Part shown: positions 42,383 to 53,631 of the stretch, piece after piece | How the letters are laid out: the number at the start of each line of letters is the position of its first letter | Numbering within the stretch: position 1 is the first letter of the stretch | From: Phaseolus vulgaris | Taxonomy: Eukaryota > Streptophyta > Magnoliopsida > Fabales > Fabaceae | Assembly (NCBI RefSeq): GCF_000499845.2 | Contig: NC_023756.2 | Coordinates: 37,218,937-37,282,936, forward strand | Length of the DNA stretch: 64,000 nucleotides | Direction: 5' to 3' | The notes under the pieces: generated by a model | What the model was told of the DNA's origin: nothing | Databases searched by the model: none | The model's input: only the letters and a program-made list of their open reading frames with translations | Position numbers and translations under genes: made by a program

Positions 42383-45010
42383 ATGACTCGTACAAAGATC
42401 ACCCCGAATCCTCCCCCTTCGCAACGAAACCCCCCTTCACAAGCACACGACCCACCTCAAGTTCGTGGCGCTTCATCCTCGCAGGCTGAGAGGCCTGCGT
42501 CTTCCCGTCCTAATCTGGCCCAGGCGACTCCACCCATCGCCGGAGGAGCCTCTGCTCCCTTGCCAGACTTCAAAACCTTGTATCCCTGGGCCAACTCGAC
42601 CCTTCTAAGGGAGACATCTTCGGTGAATACTGCGGGAGCGGTTTTGCGGCTGACCAAGGGGGATGAGCCTCATCAATCGTTTCATAAGGAGCACGACGAA
42701 AAGATGATAGTGCTACCCTGCCCCCCCGAGCTGCCTGTTTGTGCTGATGAGAAGGTGAGTGCCGACGGGCCCTTCTGTTTCGTCTACACAACCTTATTCA
42801 AGAAGGTGAAGCTCAAGTTCCCTTTCACCCGTTTCGAAAGGGAGCTCCTAACCGAGCTCAACATTGCCGCCGCCCAGCTCCATCCCAACAGCTGGGCGTT
42901 TGTGCGAGCGTTCGAAGTGATGTGCGACCATCTGGGGTTGCCCGCATCGGTGGACGTGTTTTTATTCCTCTTTGAAGCCAAGCACCCGGGAGACCGCCTA
43001 TGGGTTAGCTTGAACGCGATCGCTGGGAGGTCCATCTTTGCTATCTTCCAGCAATCTTATAAAGATTGGAAAGGGAAGTTCGTCCAAGTGCGCGCCAACG
43101 ACAAGGACAAATCCCTACTCGACGGCTTCCCCTTATACTGGGTGGATAAGGGGAAGAAAGAATCCAAGAGCTGCTTCAGGAGACCCAGAAGTCCTGATAG
43201 CATGGGAGCGTTGGACAGAGATCTCTGTCTCTTCTGGAAGAGGGTGGCGGATGCCAACATCACTTTCCTTACCACCACCTTGATCTGCTTCGAATTCTAC
43301 GAAGACCAGCTAGAAATTCGAATAGGTTAGAACATTAAAAACTGTTGTTTTAATACTGCTTCTGTTTAGCTGTTTCTGGGCGTCTTGCGCGTTATGCGCA
43401 AGACTTTGATTTTATCTTTCCTGCACATATCATCTGCTTTGTTGTGTACTACCTTATGCATTTGTTTTTTCCCTGAGTTAACCCATGCATTTTCGTTCCA
43501 TGCAGACGCCATGTTGGGCAAAGGCATGCTCGCTGAATTGAAGGCGCTCGCCCGAAACCATGGATTGGCGACGGGCTCGCAAACAGTGCCCAACTCAGTG
43601 GTGGAGAAGGCTATCGTCCACGGGCGATCACCACCTAAGGAACCCGCCCAACGCAAAAAACTGGTTCTTAAAAGGCCTAAAAGGAAAGCCGCTCAAGTCA
43701 TCCATGAGGAGGAAGAAGAGGATGACGAGGTCACCGAGGATGGCCTCGTTACAAAGAGGAAGAGGGTGGCACCTTCTTCACCACCTGCCCCACCCCCTCT
43801 TCCAACCTCAACACCACCATCGACGCCTGCTCCTCCTCCATCATCGCCACCCCCACAGGCTCCTGCCTCACCAGTCCAAGCAATCCCACTGGCCACTGCG
43901 CCACCTACAGTGGAGGCCCAAGAGCCAAACTTCATGGAGGACCCCGCGAGCGCCTCCACGCCATACGTATCAGCTGGAGGGGGTCCTCCTTCAAACGCCT
44001 CAGCTGCAGAGGTTGAACCAATCGGGGATGAGGTTGCCCATACTTCGCCGATTCTGATCACCGAATCCCCGATTCCGTCGCCACGCCAACAAGCGCCTAC
44101 TGAAGAACCTGCTAAGGAAGGTGGCGACGAGAACCAACAACAGGCTCCCCTAGTGCCTCTCCAAGCAGCAAACCTTCCTTTGGAGGTCACAAGGATGTGG
44201 GAGCCTTTATCTGCTAAGCTGAAGACCATAGCAGAAGACATCCCGGCGATCATAACCAGAGCTGTGGAGAGCTCCACCAGGAGGCTTCAAGACGATCTCT
44301 TCAACCTCAAAACTGAAAACAACACTATGAGGGTCGAGGTGGAGAAATTGTCTTTCAACCTGACACTCGCGGAGATTGAACACTCCCGAGTAGAAGACGC
44401 GATGAGCACCGAGCTCAGATTGGCACGCAAGGAGGTCACTGATCTCCGCCATAAGGTGCATCAACTTGCTCAAGAAAAGGTCGAACTGGAGAGCAAGATC
44501 GTGCCTCTTCGCGTCAGGGTGGTTGACCTGGAGGCTCTCATGAAAGCTGACGCCGCCAAGGTGCAAAAATTGGAGCAGAGGTCAGTCGACCGAGAGAAAT
44601 TTCTTGGGCAAGTGGAAAAGGCGAGGGACGACGCCATAGCTGATCTTGCCGAGGCCAACAAAGAGAAAGGAAAGGTGGCTGCTGAATTGGCCCAAGCACA
44701 GGCGGAATCCAAGAAGGTTACTGAAGACCTTCTCCAGGCTCAAGAGACCAACGAACAACTCAAAAAACAGGTTGAAGAGCTGGAGCAACAGAATAAAGAG
44801 CTGAAAGAGCAAACTGAAGACCTCAAGAAGCGGATTGAGGAACTTCAGAAGCAAATTGAAGAACTCAAGCTAAACTCTGCTCAAATTCTGGCCGCTGGAT
44901 TCGAAGCTGCGCGGGAACAATTTGCTTGCCTATTCCCCGACCTGGATCTCAGCATGGTGTCGCTGAACAATGAAGTGGTGGATGGAAAAGTCGTTCCTGC
45001 TGAAGATTAA
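42383..45010 (+). CDS. Antisense gene of gypsy 2: intact spliced PF04195-like coiled-coil protein (815 aa)
   Basis: Exon 1 42383-43325 (943 nt, ends phase 1), intron 43326-43505 (180 bp, GTTAGAAC...CATGCAG), exon 2 43506-45010 (1505 nt); no stop in the joined frame. Residues about 1-75 are Pro/Ser-rich. About 85-300 is the 'putative gypsy type transposon'-like domain ('FERELLTELNIAAAQLHP', 'SVDVFLFLFEAKH', 'DWKGKFVQVRA', 'GFPLYWVD'). Then come a basic stretch, an acidic patch ('EEEEEDDEVTEDG'), a Pro-rich linker (about 410-530) and a roughly 200-residue coiled coil ('LKKQVEELEQQNKELKEQ'). It ends 'VVDGKVVPAED'. Opposite in strand to gag-pol, transcribed from beside the 3' LTR toward pol. Biochemical role unknown. 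Confidence 0.75.
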
Positions 45011-46374
45011 TCAACCCTTCTCCATCTACTACCTTCGTGGTTTCCCTTGTATTATAACTTGTAACAAACTTTTATGTCCCTCGTATATATGTTCTGAACT
45101 GTTATTCACTGCTGTCTGTTAATGACAAAGGTTTTCGTTTTCCCTTTTATAACTTCTTCACTCGCTTCAACTTTCCTTGCTTGCTTAACTTTATCGGATT
45201 TAACTTAACGATTTTGTAAACACAGCTTTTGACTTAACTGCCTCGAACCACTTCAAACTTAAGCAATAATCACTTTAATCAACTTGTAATCTTAAGGCAA
45301 CTAACCTTAACGTGAGAAACAGTCTTCAAGCAACAGACTTCAAACCAGCTGCTGGCTTAAACACTGCTTCACCCGATCTGCTCCATCAAAACGGGTCTTT
45401 TAACTTTCTCGCCGATGTTTGAACCTTGCCTGGTCGCCAGAGACTCTTGGTGATATCAGCTTCTTTTTAGCCTCATGTTTTGGCCATTGTTTCTTTATCT
45501 GGGGGTAGAAACGCCTTCTGGGATCCTTCTTTGCCTCCCAGAACTTCAGAACGAAAGACCGGGTGACTAGGCGTTCTCTTCGAACCTACCTTAGCCACCT
45601 TCCAAACTTCTTCCACCCTCTGCACCATACCTGAACTCGTTCGAGACGAGAAGGATTTTATCTTGCCCAAGCTCGCATGTAGGCGAGAAGGTCTTTAAAC
45701 TCGCCTGAACTCGCTCATCGGCGAGAAGGTCTTTAAACTCGCCTGAACTCGCTCATCGGCGAGAAGGTCTTTAACTCGCCTCTACATTGCCCCAGGGGTT
45801 ACATCTTCTCGCCCCCAGAACACGGAGGACTTTTGCTTGCCTCTACATTGCCCCAGGGGTTACATCTTTTCGCCCCCAGAAACACTGAGGACTTTTCACT
45901 TGCCTCTACATTGCCCCAGGGGTTACATCTTCTCGCCCCCAGAAACACGGAGGACTTTTTCTCTTTCTCGCCTGCACTCGCTCGACGGCGAGGAGGTCTT
46001 TTACTTGCCTCAGGACGCGCGAGGGCGTTGAGGTCTTTTAACTGGTGCCTCCGATCGTCGAAAAACGATGAGGACTTAAAAACTTTAACTGATGCCTCCA
46101 ATCGCCGAAAAACGATGAGGACTTAAAAACTTTTTAGAAAGCACGCGATATATCTTTACTTGCCTTGAGTCACGTACAAGTGACAAGGTCTTTCTTCAAA
46201 ACTTTTGGAAAATAGCACACATGCAATCTGAAAACGCCTTATACTTCGAAAACTCTTCTTTTATTGGGTGGCCTCATTAAAAACCCTCCTTAGGGAAAAA
46301 AGAGTGCCCCCTTCAAACTGTTTTATCAGAGACATTGTAATATAACTTTGTGTTTGTCTTTACTTACAAAGTTC
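45011..46374. repeat. Spacer with tandem repeats between antisense gene and pol (gypsy 2)
   Basis: Three copies of a 61-63-bp unit starting CCTCTACATTGCCCCAGGGG at 45779, 45840 and 45903. Before them are two copies of an ACTCGCC...CGGCGAGAAGGTCTTTAA unit (about 45700-45775). After them are two copies of a GATGAGGACTTAAAAACTTT unit (about 46040-46130). The conserved GGTTTTT/CCTCATTAAAAACCCTCC motif lies at about 46270-46292. No convincing ORF. Confidence 0.8.
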
Positions 46375-49300
46375 TTAACTATAGTACAACTTCAGGTGTG
46401 TGGCGTTCCAGGTGCGAGGAATCGCCCCTCCTTCCAGCGTCTCTAAGCGGTAGGCGCCGTTCCCGAGCGCCTCGGTTATTCTGAACGGTCCAGTCCACTT
46501 GGGTGACAGTTTATTCTCCATCTCGTACTGGTGGGCCTTCCTCATCACCAGATCGCCCTCTCTAAACTGCCTTGGCATCACCTTCGAGTTGTATCTTCGT
46601 TCGATCCTCCTCTTCACCGCCTCAGCCTTCAACCTCGCCTCTTCCCTGACCTCATCCAGTAGATCCAGGTTCAGCCTTCTCTCTTCATTCAAGTCTTCCT
46701 CTACGAAGTTCTGGAATCTCGGCGAGCTCTCCTGGATCTCCACTGGAATCATGGCATCACACCCATAGACCAAGCTGAACGGGGTCTCGTGGGTTCCCGA
46801 CTGCTCGGTGGTATGGTATGCCCAGACTATACGGGGCACCTCCTCAGCCCAACTTCCCTTGGCTTTCTCAAGCCTTCTCTTCAAACCTCTCAACAACACC
46901 CGATTAGCTGACTCCACCTGGCCATTTGTCTAAGGGTGCTCGACGGATGCAAACACTTGTTGAATTCCCACTCCTTCGCAAAGCTTCTTCAACAGGTGGC
47001 TTGCAAACTGCGTCCCATTATCCGACACCAGGCGTTTAGGCACTCCAAACCGGCACACGATGTTTTTCCACACGAAACCTTCGATCTTGTGAGCGGTGAT
47101 CTGGGCCACTGGTTCTGCTTCAATCCACTTGGTGAAATACTCAATCGCCACCACCAAGTACTTCATCTGCTTGATCGCCAGCGGGAAAGGTCCCAGGATG
47201 TCGATTCCCCACGTATGAAACGGCCAAGGGCTATAGATCGACTTCAACTCCTCGGGAGGTGCCTTATGCCAATCGGCGTGCTGTTGGCATTGTTTGCAAC
47301 ATTGGGCATACTTCTTGCAATCTTCTCTCATCGATGGCCAGTAGTAGCCTGCACGGAGAGTCCTCGCGGCCAGAGCTCGACCCCCAACGTGGCTTCCACA
47401 TATACCCTCGTGGAGCTCTGCCATGATCCTCGTGCACTTCTCGCCGTGTACGCATTCCAGGAGTGGGTGAGTGAACCCAAACTTGTACAGATCGCCATCA
47501 ATCAATGTGTACTTGCTGGAATTTTTCTTTACCTTCCTAGCTTCTGTCGGATCCAGTGGGAGGAGGCCATCTGCGAGGCATCGCTTGTACTGTGTTATCC
47601 AGGTATCTGGCTCATGGATGGCACATACCTGCGTCATGCTCACCTTCTCTCCTCGACATGCTCTAATTCTCGGCGATCTGAGAGTTTCTTGCGTCAAGGA
47701 CTTATGGCTCCTCGCTGCCTTTTCCGTCGACTTGCTTATCTGAAGAACCAGGTGATCTGCCACAAATGCTCTTGGCGTCTTCAGAGTTTCTTGAATCACC
47801 GTCCTCTGTCTACCCCCCTTGCCTGAACTGGCGAGCTTGGCTAGCAAGTCAGCTCGGGCATTCTGCTCTCTGGGCACATGCACTACTTCGAAGGAGGCAA
47901 AGGAACTCTTCAATTCCTGTACATACGCCAAGTAAGCCGCCATTTGTGGGTCTTTAGCCTGGAACTCGCCTGTTACTTGCCCCGTGACCAGCAGCGAGTC
48001 ACTCTTAGCCATCAGCACCCTAGCTCCCATCTCCTTGGCCAGCAAAATTCCGGCGATCAGCGCCTCATACTCTACTTGATTGTTGCTGGCTTTGAAGGCA
48101 AATCTCAAAGATTGTTCGATCAGCACGCCGTTGGGTCCTTCCAAAATGACTCCAGCACCGCTACCCTGCTGGTTCGACGATCCATCCACCGGGAGTACCC
48201 AACGGAAATCGTCTCCTTCAACTCGCGTCGCCTCTGATGAGAGCTCAACCACGAAATCTGCAAAGAGTTGCCCCTTGATCGGGCCTCGGGGCTCATATTT
48301 AATATCAAACTCTGATAACTCTACAACCCACTTCACCATCCTTCCCGCAACGTCAGGTTTCTTCAAGACCTTCTGGATGGGCAGGTCAGTCATCACCAGT
48401 ATTGTGAAACTATGGAAGTAGTGGCGCAATCTCCTCGCCGAGAACACTACTGCCAACGCAGCTTTCTCCAGGGCCTGGTATCTCGTCTCGGGGCCCTGCA
48501 ACACCTTACTCACAAAATAAATAGGCTTCTGAGCCTGATCTTGATCCTGGGCGAGCACCGCACTCACCGCCCTCTCAATTACAGCAAAATACAACCTGAG
48601 AGGGATTCCCACCAGCGGTTTGCACAGAACCGGCGGGCTCGCCAGATATTCCTTCAGTTTGACGAAAGCTTCCTCACACTCTTTCGTCCAAACGAACTTA
48701 TTATTGCGCCGTAGGCACTGAAAATAGGGATGGCCCTTCTCTCCGCTAGCTGACACGAAGCGAGATAGGGCTGCCATCCGACCTGTTAGCTGCTGGACTT
48801 CTTTCACCGTAGCTGGGCTCCTCATCGCCAAGATGGCGGCACACTTGTCTGGGTTGGCTTCTATTCCTCTTTCAGTCAAGAGGAAACCCAAAAACTTTCC
48901 AGCCTCCACGCCGAAAATGCATTTCTCCGGATTGAGCTTTAATCTGAACTTGGCGATCGTCGTGAACAATTCTTCCAAGTCTGCAACGTGCTTGCTCTTT
49001 TCCGTCGAGGTCACGACCATGTCGTCGACGTACGCTTGCACGTTCCTCCCCAGCATCGATGCAAGTACTCGATCCATCAGCCTCTGGTACGTGGCCCCCG
49101 CGTTCTTCAGCCCAAACGGCATCACCTTATAGCAATAGCACGATCTCTCCGTCATGAAGGTTGTCTTCTCTTCATCCATGGGATGCATCTTAATCTGATT
49201 ATATCCCGAGAAGGCATCCAGGAAGCTCAGCAACTTACACCCTGCAGCACTATCGACCAGGGCATCAATGCTTGGTAAAGGATACGAATCCTTTGGGCAA

Positions 49301-49557
49301 GCTTTGTTCAAGTCGGTGAAATCGACGCACATGCGCCATTTCCCGTTACTCTTCTTCACCAGTACGACATTTGCCAACCATTCAGGGTACTGGACTTCCC
49401 TGATGTGGCCTGCAGCGAGGAGTTTCTGTGTTTCGTCCCTGATTGCCTGCCTCCTCTCCTCATTGAACTTTCTTCTTCTTTGTCGCACCGGTCTCACCAA
49501 GTTGTCCACCGCCAGATGATGGCACAAGAAGTCGGGGTCAATCCCCTTCCGTAGCAC
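46375..49557 (-). pseudogene. Pol of gypsy 2: RT, RNase H, second RNase H, integrase; one nonsense codon
   Basis: Minus strand. RT 'GKWRMCVDFTDLNKACP' and 'YVDDMVV'; RNase H 'YQALEKAALAVVF'; second RNase H 'LPVDGSSNQQGSGAG' and 'NNQVEYEALIAG'; integrase finger 'CKQCQQHADWH' and core D in 'WGIDILGPF', D in 'LVSDNGTQF', E in 'GQVESANR'; C-terminal 'KWTGPFRI' to the stop at 46375. A Gln codon in 'VEHPQTNG' is TAG at 46930-46932, between the second D and the E. RT, both RNase H domains and most of integrase are otherwise open over 875 codons. Confidence 0.92.
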
Positions 49558-50060
49558 TTCTTTGCTTCCTTCTGATCGGATTTGATGGTGATAACCACCC
49601 CCTCCATGGACGGCAACTTCACCTTCATGTGCCGGGTCGATGGTATGGCACCTATCCTGTTAAGCGTGGGCCTTCCCAACAGGATGTTGTATGCTGAAGG
49701 GGCGTTTACAATGAGGTACTTGATTTTCTCCGTCCTCGAACCAGCCTCATCTGTAAACGTGGTTCTCAGCTCTATGTACCCCCTGACCTCCACCTGGTCA
49801 CCAGCGAACCCATATAGGCACCCTCCATAGGGCCTTAGCTGGTCAAGGGGCAACTCCAGCTGCGTGAAAGTCGGCCAGAACATCACGTCTGCCGAGCTTC
49901 CTTGGTCCACCAGAACTCTGTGGACCTTCCTTCCCGCCGTAACCAACGAAATGACTATGGGATCGTTGTCATGGGGCACAACGTCCCGAAGATCCTGCTT
50001 GGTGAACGTAATGTCCACTTCCGGCGAGTGATCTTCAAACATATCCACTGTCATCACCGA
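49494..50060 (-). pseudogene. Protease part of gypsy 2 gag-pro with a deletion before RT
   Basis: Aspartic protease 'VLVDQGSSADVMF' and 'YNILLGRPTLNR', ending 'KKCYG'. In gypsy 1 about 140-150 residues (acidic repeat and RT approach region) follow this point. Here the sequence jumps from 'KKCYG' straight to 'GIDPDFLCHH' and the frame changes, so the last about 20 residues of this ORF are RT DNA in a wrong frame. Confidence 0.85.
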
Positions 50061-51437
50061 TCACGCGTACTTCTTCCTCTGCGATGCGGTGCATCCACCA
50101 CCTGAGAAGCCCCCTGCAATGGTGTGGATCTCCCCGTGGATAGGCATCTCGTGTTGTTGGGCTTCTCCACCTGCTGGCTGGGAACTCGACGCTCCCCCCG
50201 TCCTCCTGTCCAGCAGATAGTCATTTAGGAACCCGCTCTTAACCAGATCGTCAAGCTGATATCCCAAAGACAAACACGAGTCCAAAGTATGGCCAAAGCC
50301 TTGGTGAAACTCACACCAGGCATCTGGCTTTGACCCCAGCACCTTGTCGCCCACTTTCTCAGGCGCTTTCAACCTAGCAGATATGTTAGGAATGGCGATC
50401 AGATCCGCCAGTCCCATGACAAACTTGTGCTTAGGCGGGCGATTGTATTCCCGGCGTGCTGGTTGCTGGCGTGCTTGGCTCCTTCCCTTGTTCCTCCTAT
50501 CGTAAGGATGGCGAGTCCTCTGGTCCTTCCTGGCCGCCGCCGCTGTCTCCAGCACCCTCTGCGGCTGGATCCTGGTCTGGGCGCGTGGCCTAGCGGGAGC
50601 CACGCTCCCTCTCTTCTCGGCGACTTCACTCTCGTCGGCGATGTGAGCCACCGCAAGTCGCCTGACTTCAGCAAACGTCGCAGGGTGAGCCGTGATCAAG
50701 GCCTCACAAAATGGTCCCGGCAGCACGCTCTTCTTGAATGCATAAACCAACATTTCTTCATCTTTAGCCGGCGATCTGACCATCTGCGCTCCAAAGCGAT
50801 TCAGGTAGTCTCTGAGGGACTCTCCCTGGTACTGCCTTATATCAAACAGATGATAAGACACCCTGGGCGGTGCCTTATTCACGATGTACTGCTCGACGAA
50901 AATCTTCGAGAACTGTTGAAAGTTGGTTATGTGGCCGTTAGGCAGGCTCACAAACCACTCCAACGCCGTTCCTTGGAGCGTACTCACGAACATCTTGCAG
51001 TAGACAGCGTCTGACCCTCCTGACAGCATCATCTGCGTATGGAACGTGGTGAGATGAGCCTCAGGATCCTCCATGCCGGTGAAAACAGCCTTAACCGGAA
51101 CCACTCTCGCGGGAATGGGCGTGTCCGTGATCGCCTGAATAAAAGGCATGGGAAAAACACGAGGTGGCGACGATGGCGCAACCTCTTCAGCGGAAGAACG
51201 CCCTTGCTGCTCCTGAAGAGCTTGACGCAACTCCTCAGTCACCTTGCTGAGCTCCTCATTCCTGGCGCGAGAGGCGACCAGGTCCTCATGCATTCTCGCC
51301 TGTTCGATGCGCGAGGCCTCCACAGTTGCCTGCAACGAACGCATCATCTCTGCCATCTGTGCCATGGTCATGGCAGCGGCGCCTTCAGCAGCGACGGGCG
51401 CAACTGGACTTGAGCGATTGCTTCTCATTTTTCTCAT
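50061..51437 (-). CDS. Gag of gypsy 2
   Basis: Start at ATG 51437; the upstream part of the open frame begins at GTG. N-terminal helical stretch ('MAQMAEMMRSLQATVEASR'), capsid-like 'TALEWFVSLPNGHI' and 'YQGESLRDYLNRF', a basic linker, knuckle 'CEFHQGFGHTLDSC'. It ends 'SQRKKYA' at TGA 50061-50063, in frame with the protease part, where gypsy 1 continues with 'R', so this is an Arg-to-stop change. Gag alone could still be made. Confidence 0.85.
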   Translation of the reverse strand: MRKMRSNRSSPVAPVAAEGAAAMTMAQMAEMMRSLQATVEASRIEQARMHEDLVASRARNEELSKVTEELRQALQEQQGRSSAEEVAPSSPPRVFPMPFIQAITDTPIPARVVPVKAVFTGMEDPEAHLTTFHTQMMLSGGSDAVYCKMFVSTLQGTALEWFVSLPNGHITNFQQFSKIFVEQYIVNKAPPRVSYHLFDIRQYQGESLRDYLNRFGAQMVRSPAKDEEMLVYAFKKSVLPGPFCEALITAHPATFAEVRRLAVAHIADESEVAEKRGSVAPARPRAQTRIQPQRVLETAAAARKDQRTRHPYDRRNKGRSQARQQPARREYNRPPKHKFVMGLADLIAIPNISARLKAPEKVGDKVLGSKPDAWCEFHQGFGHTLDSCLSLGYQLDDLVKSGFLNDYLLDRRTGGASSSQPAGGEAQQHEMPIHGEIHTIAGGFSGGGCTASQRKKYA

Positions 51438-51825
51438 GAAACTCAGCGAATCACAGAATGCAACGAACGACACTTACTTCAGCTACGATCGACTCAGCGA
51501 TCAAACGGGGAAAACTGTGCGAAACTGCGCAAGAAAACTCAAGAACACCGTAAACCTTCAAAGGAAAATACAACTTCACCAGAAACCACCACTTCCCCAC
51601 GGACAATCAAACGAGCGAAAGAACTCAAACTCTACCGAACAAATCACGCATAAACAGCAGCAAACCTCACTTCACCGAACAAAACTCGAAACGAACGGTG
51701 GAAAAATGCGAATTCACCGAACAAAACTTAGACAAACAGCGAACGATGGTTGCACCAGCACACAACCACGCAAAACTTCGAAAACCTCCAAGAACTCACG
51801 CTGTGGATGGGAGCAAATTTTACAC

Positions 51826-51843
51826 GGCCCCACGGTGGGCGCC
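51826..51843 (-). promoter_or_regulatory. Primer binding site of gypsy 2
   Basis: Minus strand GGCGCCCACCGTGGGGCC, three bases after the 5' LTR end. One base different from gypsy 1. Confidence 0.8.
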
Positions 51844-51846
51844 TGA

Positions 51847-52644
51847 TGATCCTGCCTGTTGACCGGAACGCTGGAAACTGCCTCGTCAAAGGATCGACGT
51901 GTGCACTGCTTCGAACTTCCGTTCCTCTTCGAGATCCACCTCGAGAACCTGCAAAGAAACAGAGCGGCGCCGCTGCGGCCGATCGCACTCCAACGCCCAA
52001 GTCAGTGACGGTATCACCAAATACTAAGAGAACAAGAACCGTGCAAATCCTCTCTCACAGTAAGCTCTATAACTCGCAAGCGTAAAGAGTATAATCTGAA
52101 TGTGTGTACCTCAGAAAGTTCGTTAAGAACTCTTATATACCTGGTAGCTTTCTCTCTCCTGGCAGTTACAGACTTGGACACGTGGCTCGCATCCAACTGT
52201 ACACGTGCCATCATCTGGAGGCTCCTTGACTTGGGCGCTGCTTCTGACTCTCCTTTTGGCTAAGTTACTTATGCATGGTGTTGCCCAGTGCATAGCTAAC
52301 TTGGGAGTGCGATCTCTACTGGAACTGGCGAGTTAGGGGCCTTCATACACCTTCCCTGTGGTCTCGCCGGCCGCCTTCATAATCTGCTTCTCCTTCATCT
52401 TCGGCGATGTGCTTGCTCTGGCGATCTCCAATGACTAGAACGTCTGAATCTACATCTGGCGACTTCATCTTTAACCTGGTGATCGCCGATTCTGGTGAGC
52501 TGGAGATCGGAACACGCCAATTTAACAACTGGCGACTACGCGAGCCCCCCGACTTCCTTCCCTTCTGCCAACCTGGCGCCTTGTCAACACGCCTATACTG
52601 TAGCAGGATGCCACGTCATCACTCCCGACTACCAGGGCGGTACA
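51847..52644 (-). repeat. 5' LTR of gypsy 2
   Basis: 798 bp. TATA GTATATAAG (minus) at 52132-52140; CACGTG at 52179-52184 and 52202-52207. The outer end is followed by the TSD ATCCT and by copia F. Confidence 0.95.
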
Positions 52645-53631
52645 ATCCTCATCGAGGTTTTGGTCTATATGGGAACAAACTTCTTCTAGAACCTCAATGT
52701 ATGACTCACAATCACTGTTATTTTCAGCATTATCACAAGGTGCAAGAATGGCTTGTGATGGCTGACTCAAGACAAGTTGATCTTCAGTAAACAAAATTTG
52801 ATCATCATAAATGTTAGGACTGTTAGTTTCATTGCTAGTATCTTGAACCCTTTGATATGGAAAAACATTTTCAAAAAAGACAACATCTCTAGACACAAAA
52901 ATTTCTCTTGATTGAATATTCAACAAAATATATCCTTTTGTCCCCCTTTTAAAACCTAGAAAAACACATTTTGATGCCCTTGGATCAAATTTTCTTCTAT
53001 TTGTTAACAAAGTGTTAGCTTAACATAAAGAACCAAACACCATTAATCCATTAAAATCTGCTTCAGTTTTGTAAAGCGTTTCATGAGGAGAAGAATAGTT
53101 TAAAACAGGTGTGGGAAGCATGTTTATAATATCCGCAGCATGTCTCATCGAATATGACCAATAAATTTTGGGTAAATGAGATTGTATCATGAGAGTTCTT
53201 GCTACATTTAATAAATGACCATGTTTCCTTTCAACTATACTATTTTGTTGTAGAGTATTGACACATGATGTTTGATGTACTATTCCTTTATTGATAAAGA
53301 AATTAATCATGAAAAATTCAATCTCATTATCACTTTTTATTATTTTTGTTGCTGTCTCAAATTGTGTTTGAACAAACAACAAAATTTTCCAAAACCTTAA
53401 CAACTTCATATTTTTGTATTAAAAGAAAAATTCATGTGTACCTCGAATAGTCATCAACTGAGGTCAAGAAATATTTATTACCATGAATTGATGGTATTGA
53501 GTATGACCCCCAAATATCTACATGAATCAAATCAAAGCATTTTGTTGATTTAGATGTACTAATAGGAAGTGAAAGTCTTTTTTGCTTTGCAAAAGGACAA
53601 ACATCAAAAACAAAAGATTTGTTATATTTAA
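52645..53631 (-). pseudogene. Integrase of copia F
   Basis: Minus strand, three broken frames: 'FDLIHVDIWGSYSIPS' and 'YFLTSVDDYSRYT' (first D), 'IIKSDNEIEFF' (second D), 'NSIVERKHGHLLNVART' (E), then 'FDPRASKCVFLGFKRGTKGY' and 'SREIFVSRDVVFFENVFPY'. A stop lies between the first two at about 53410-53430 and another near 53018. It continues across gypsy 2 at 40982. Confidence 0.85.

Larger units (their letters stand above)
40983..52644 (-). mobile_element. Gypsy 2: complete Tat-like element with an intact antisense gene
   Basis: 11,662 bp on the minus strand, flanked by ATCCT (40978-40982 and 52645-52649). LTRs are 798 bp each and differ at 5 positions by hand count, all transitions (about 99.4% identical), the youngest datable insertion here. 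Primer site 51826-51843, polypurine tract 41781-41793. gag-pol (51437 to 46375) is broken by two nonsense codons and a deletion between protease and RT. The opposite strand between pol and the 3' LTR holds a spliced, open 815-codon gene. Confidence 0.95.

Noticed and set aside
43693..44277. 194-codon minus-strand ORF
   Set aside because: Ser/Gly-rich shadow of the Pro-rich linker exon of the antisense gene.
46936..47826. 296-codon plus-strand ORF opposite gypsy 2 integrase
   Set aside because: Shadow of conserved integrase and RNase H coding on the minus strand.
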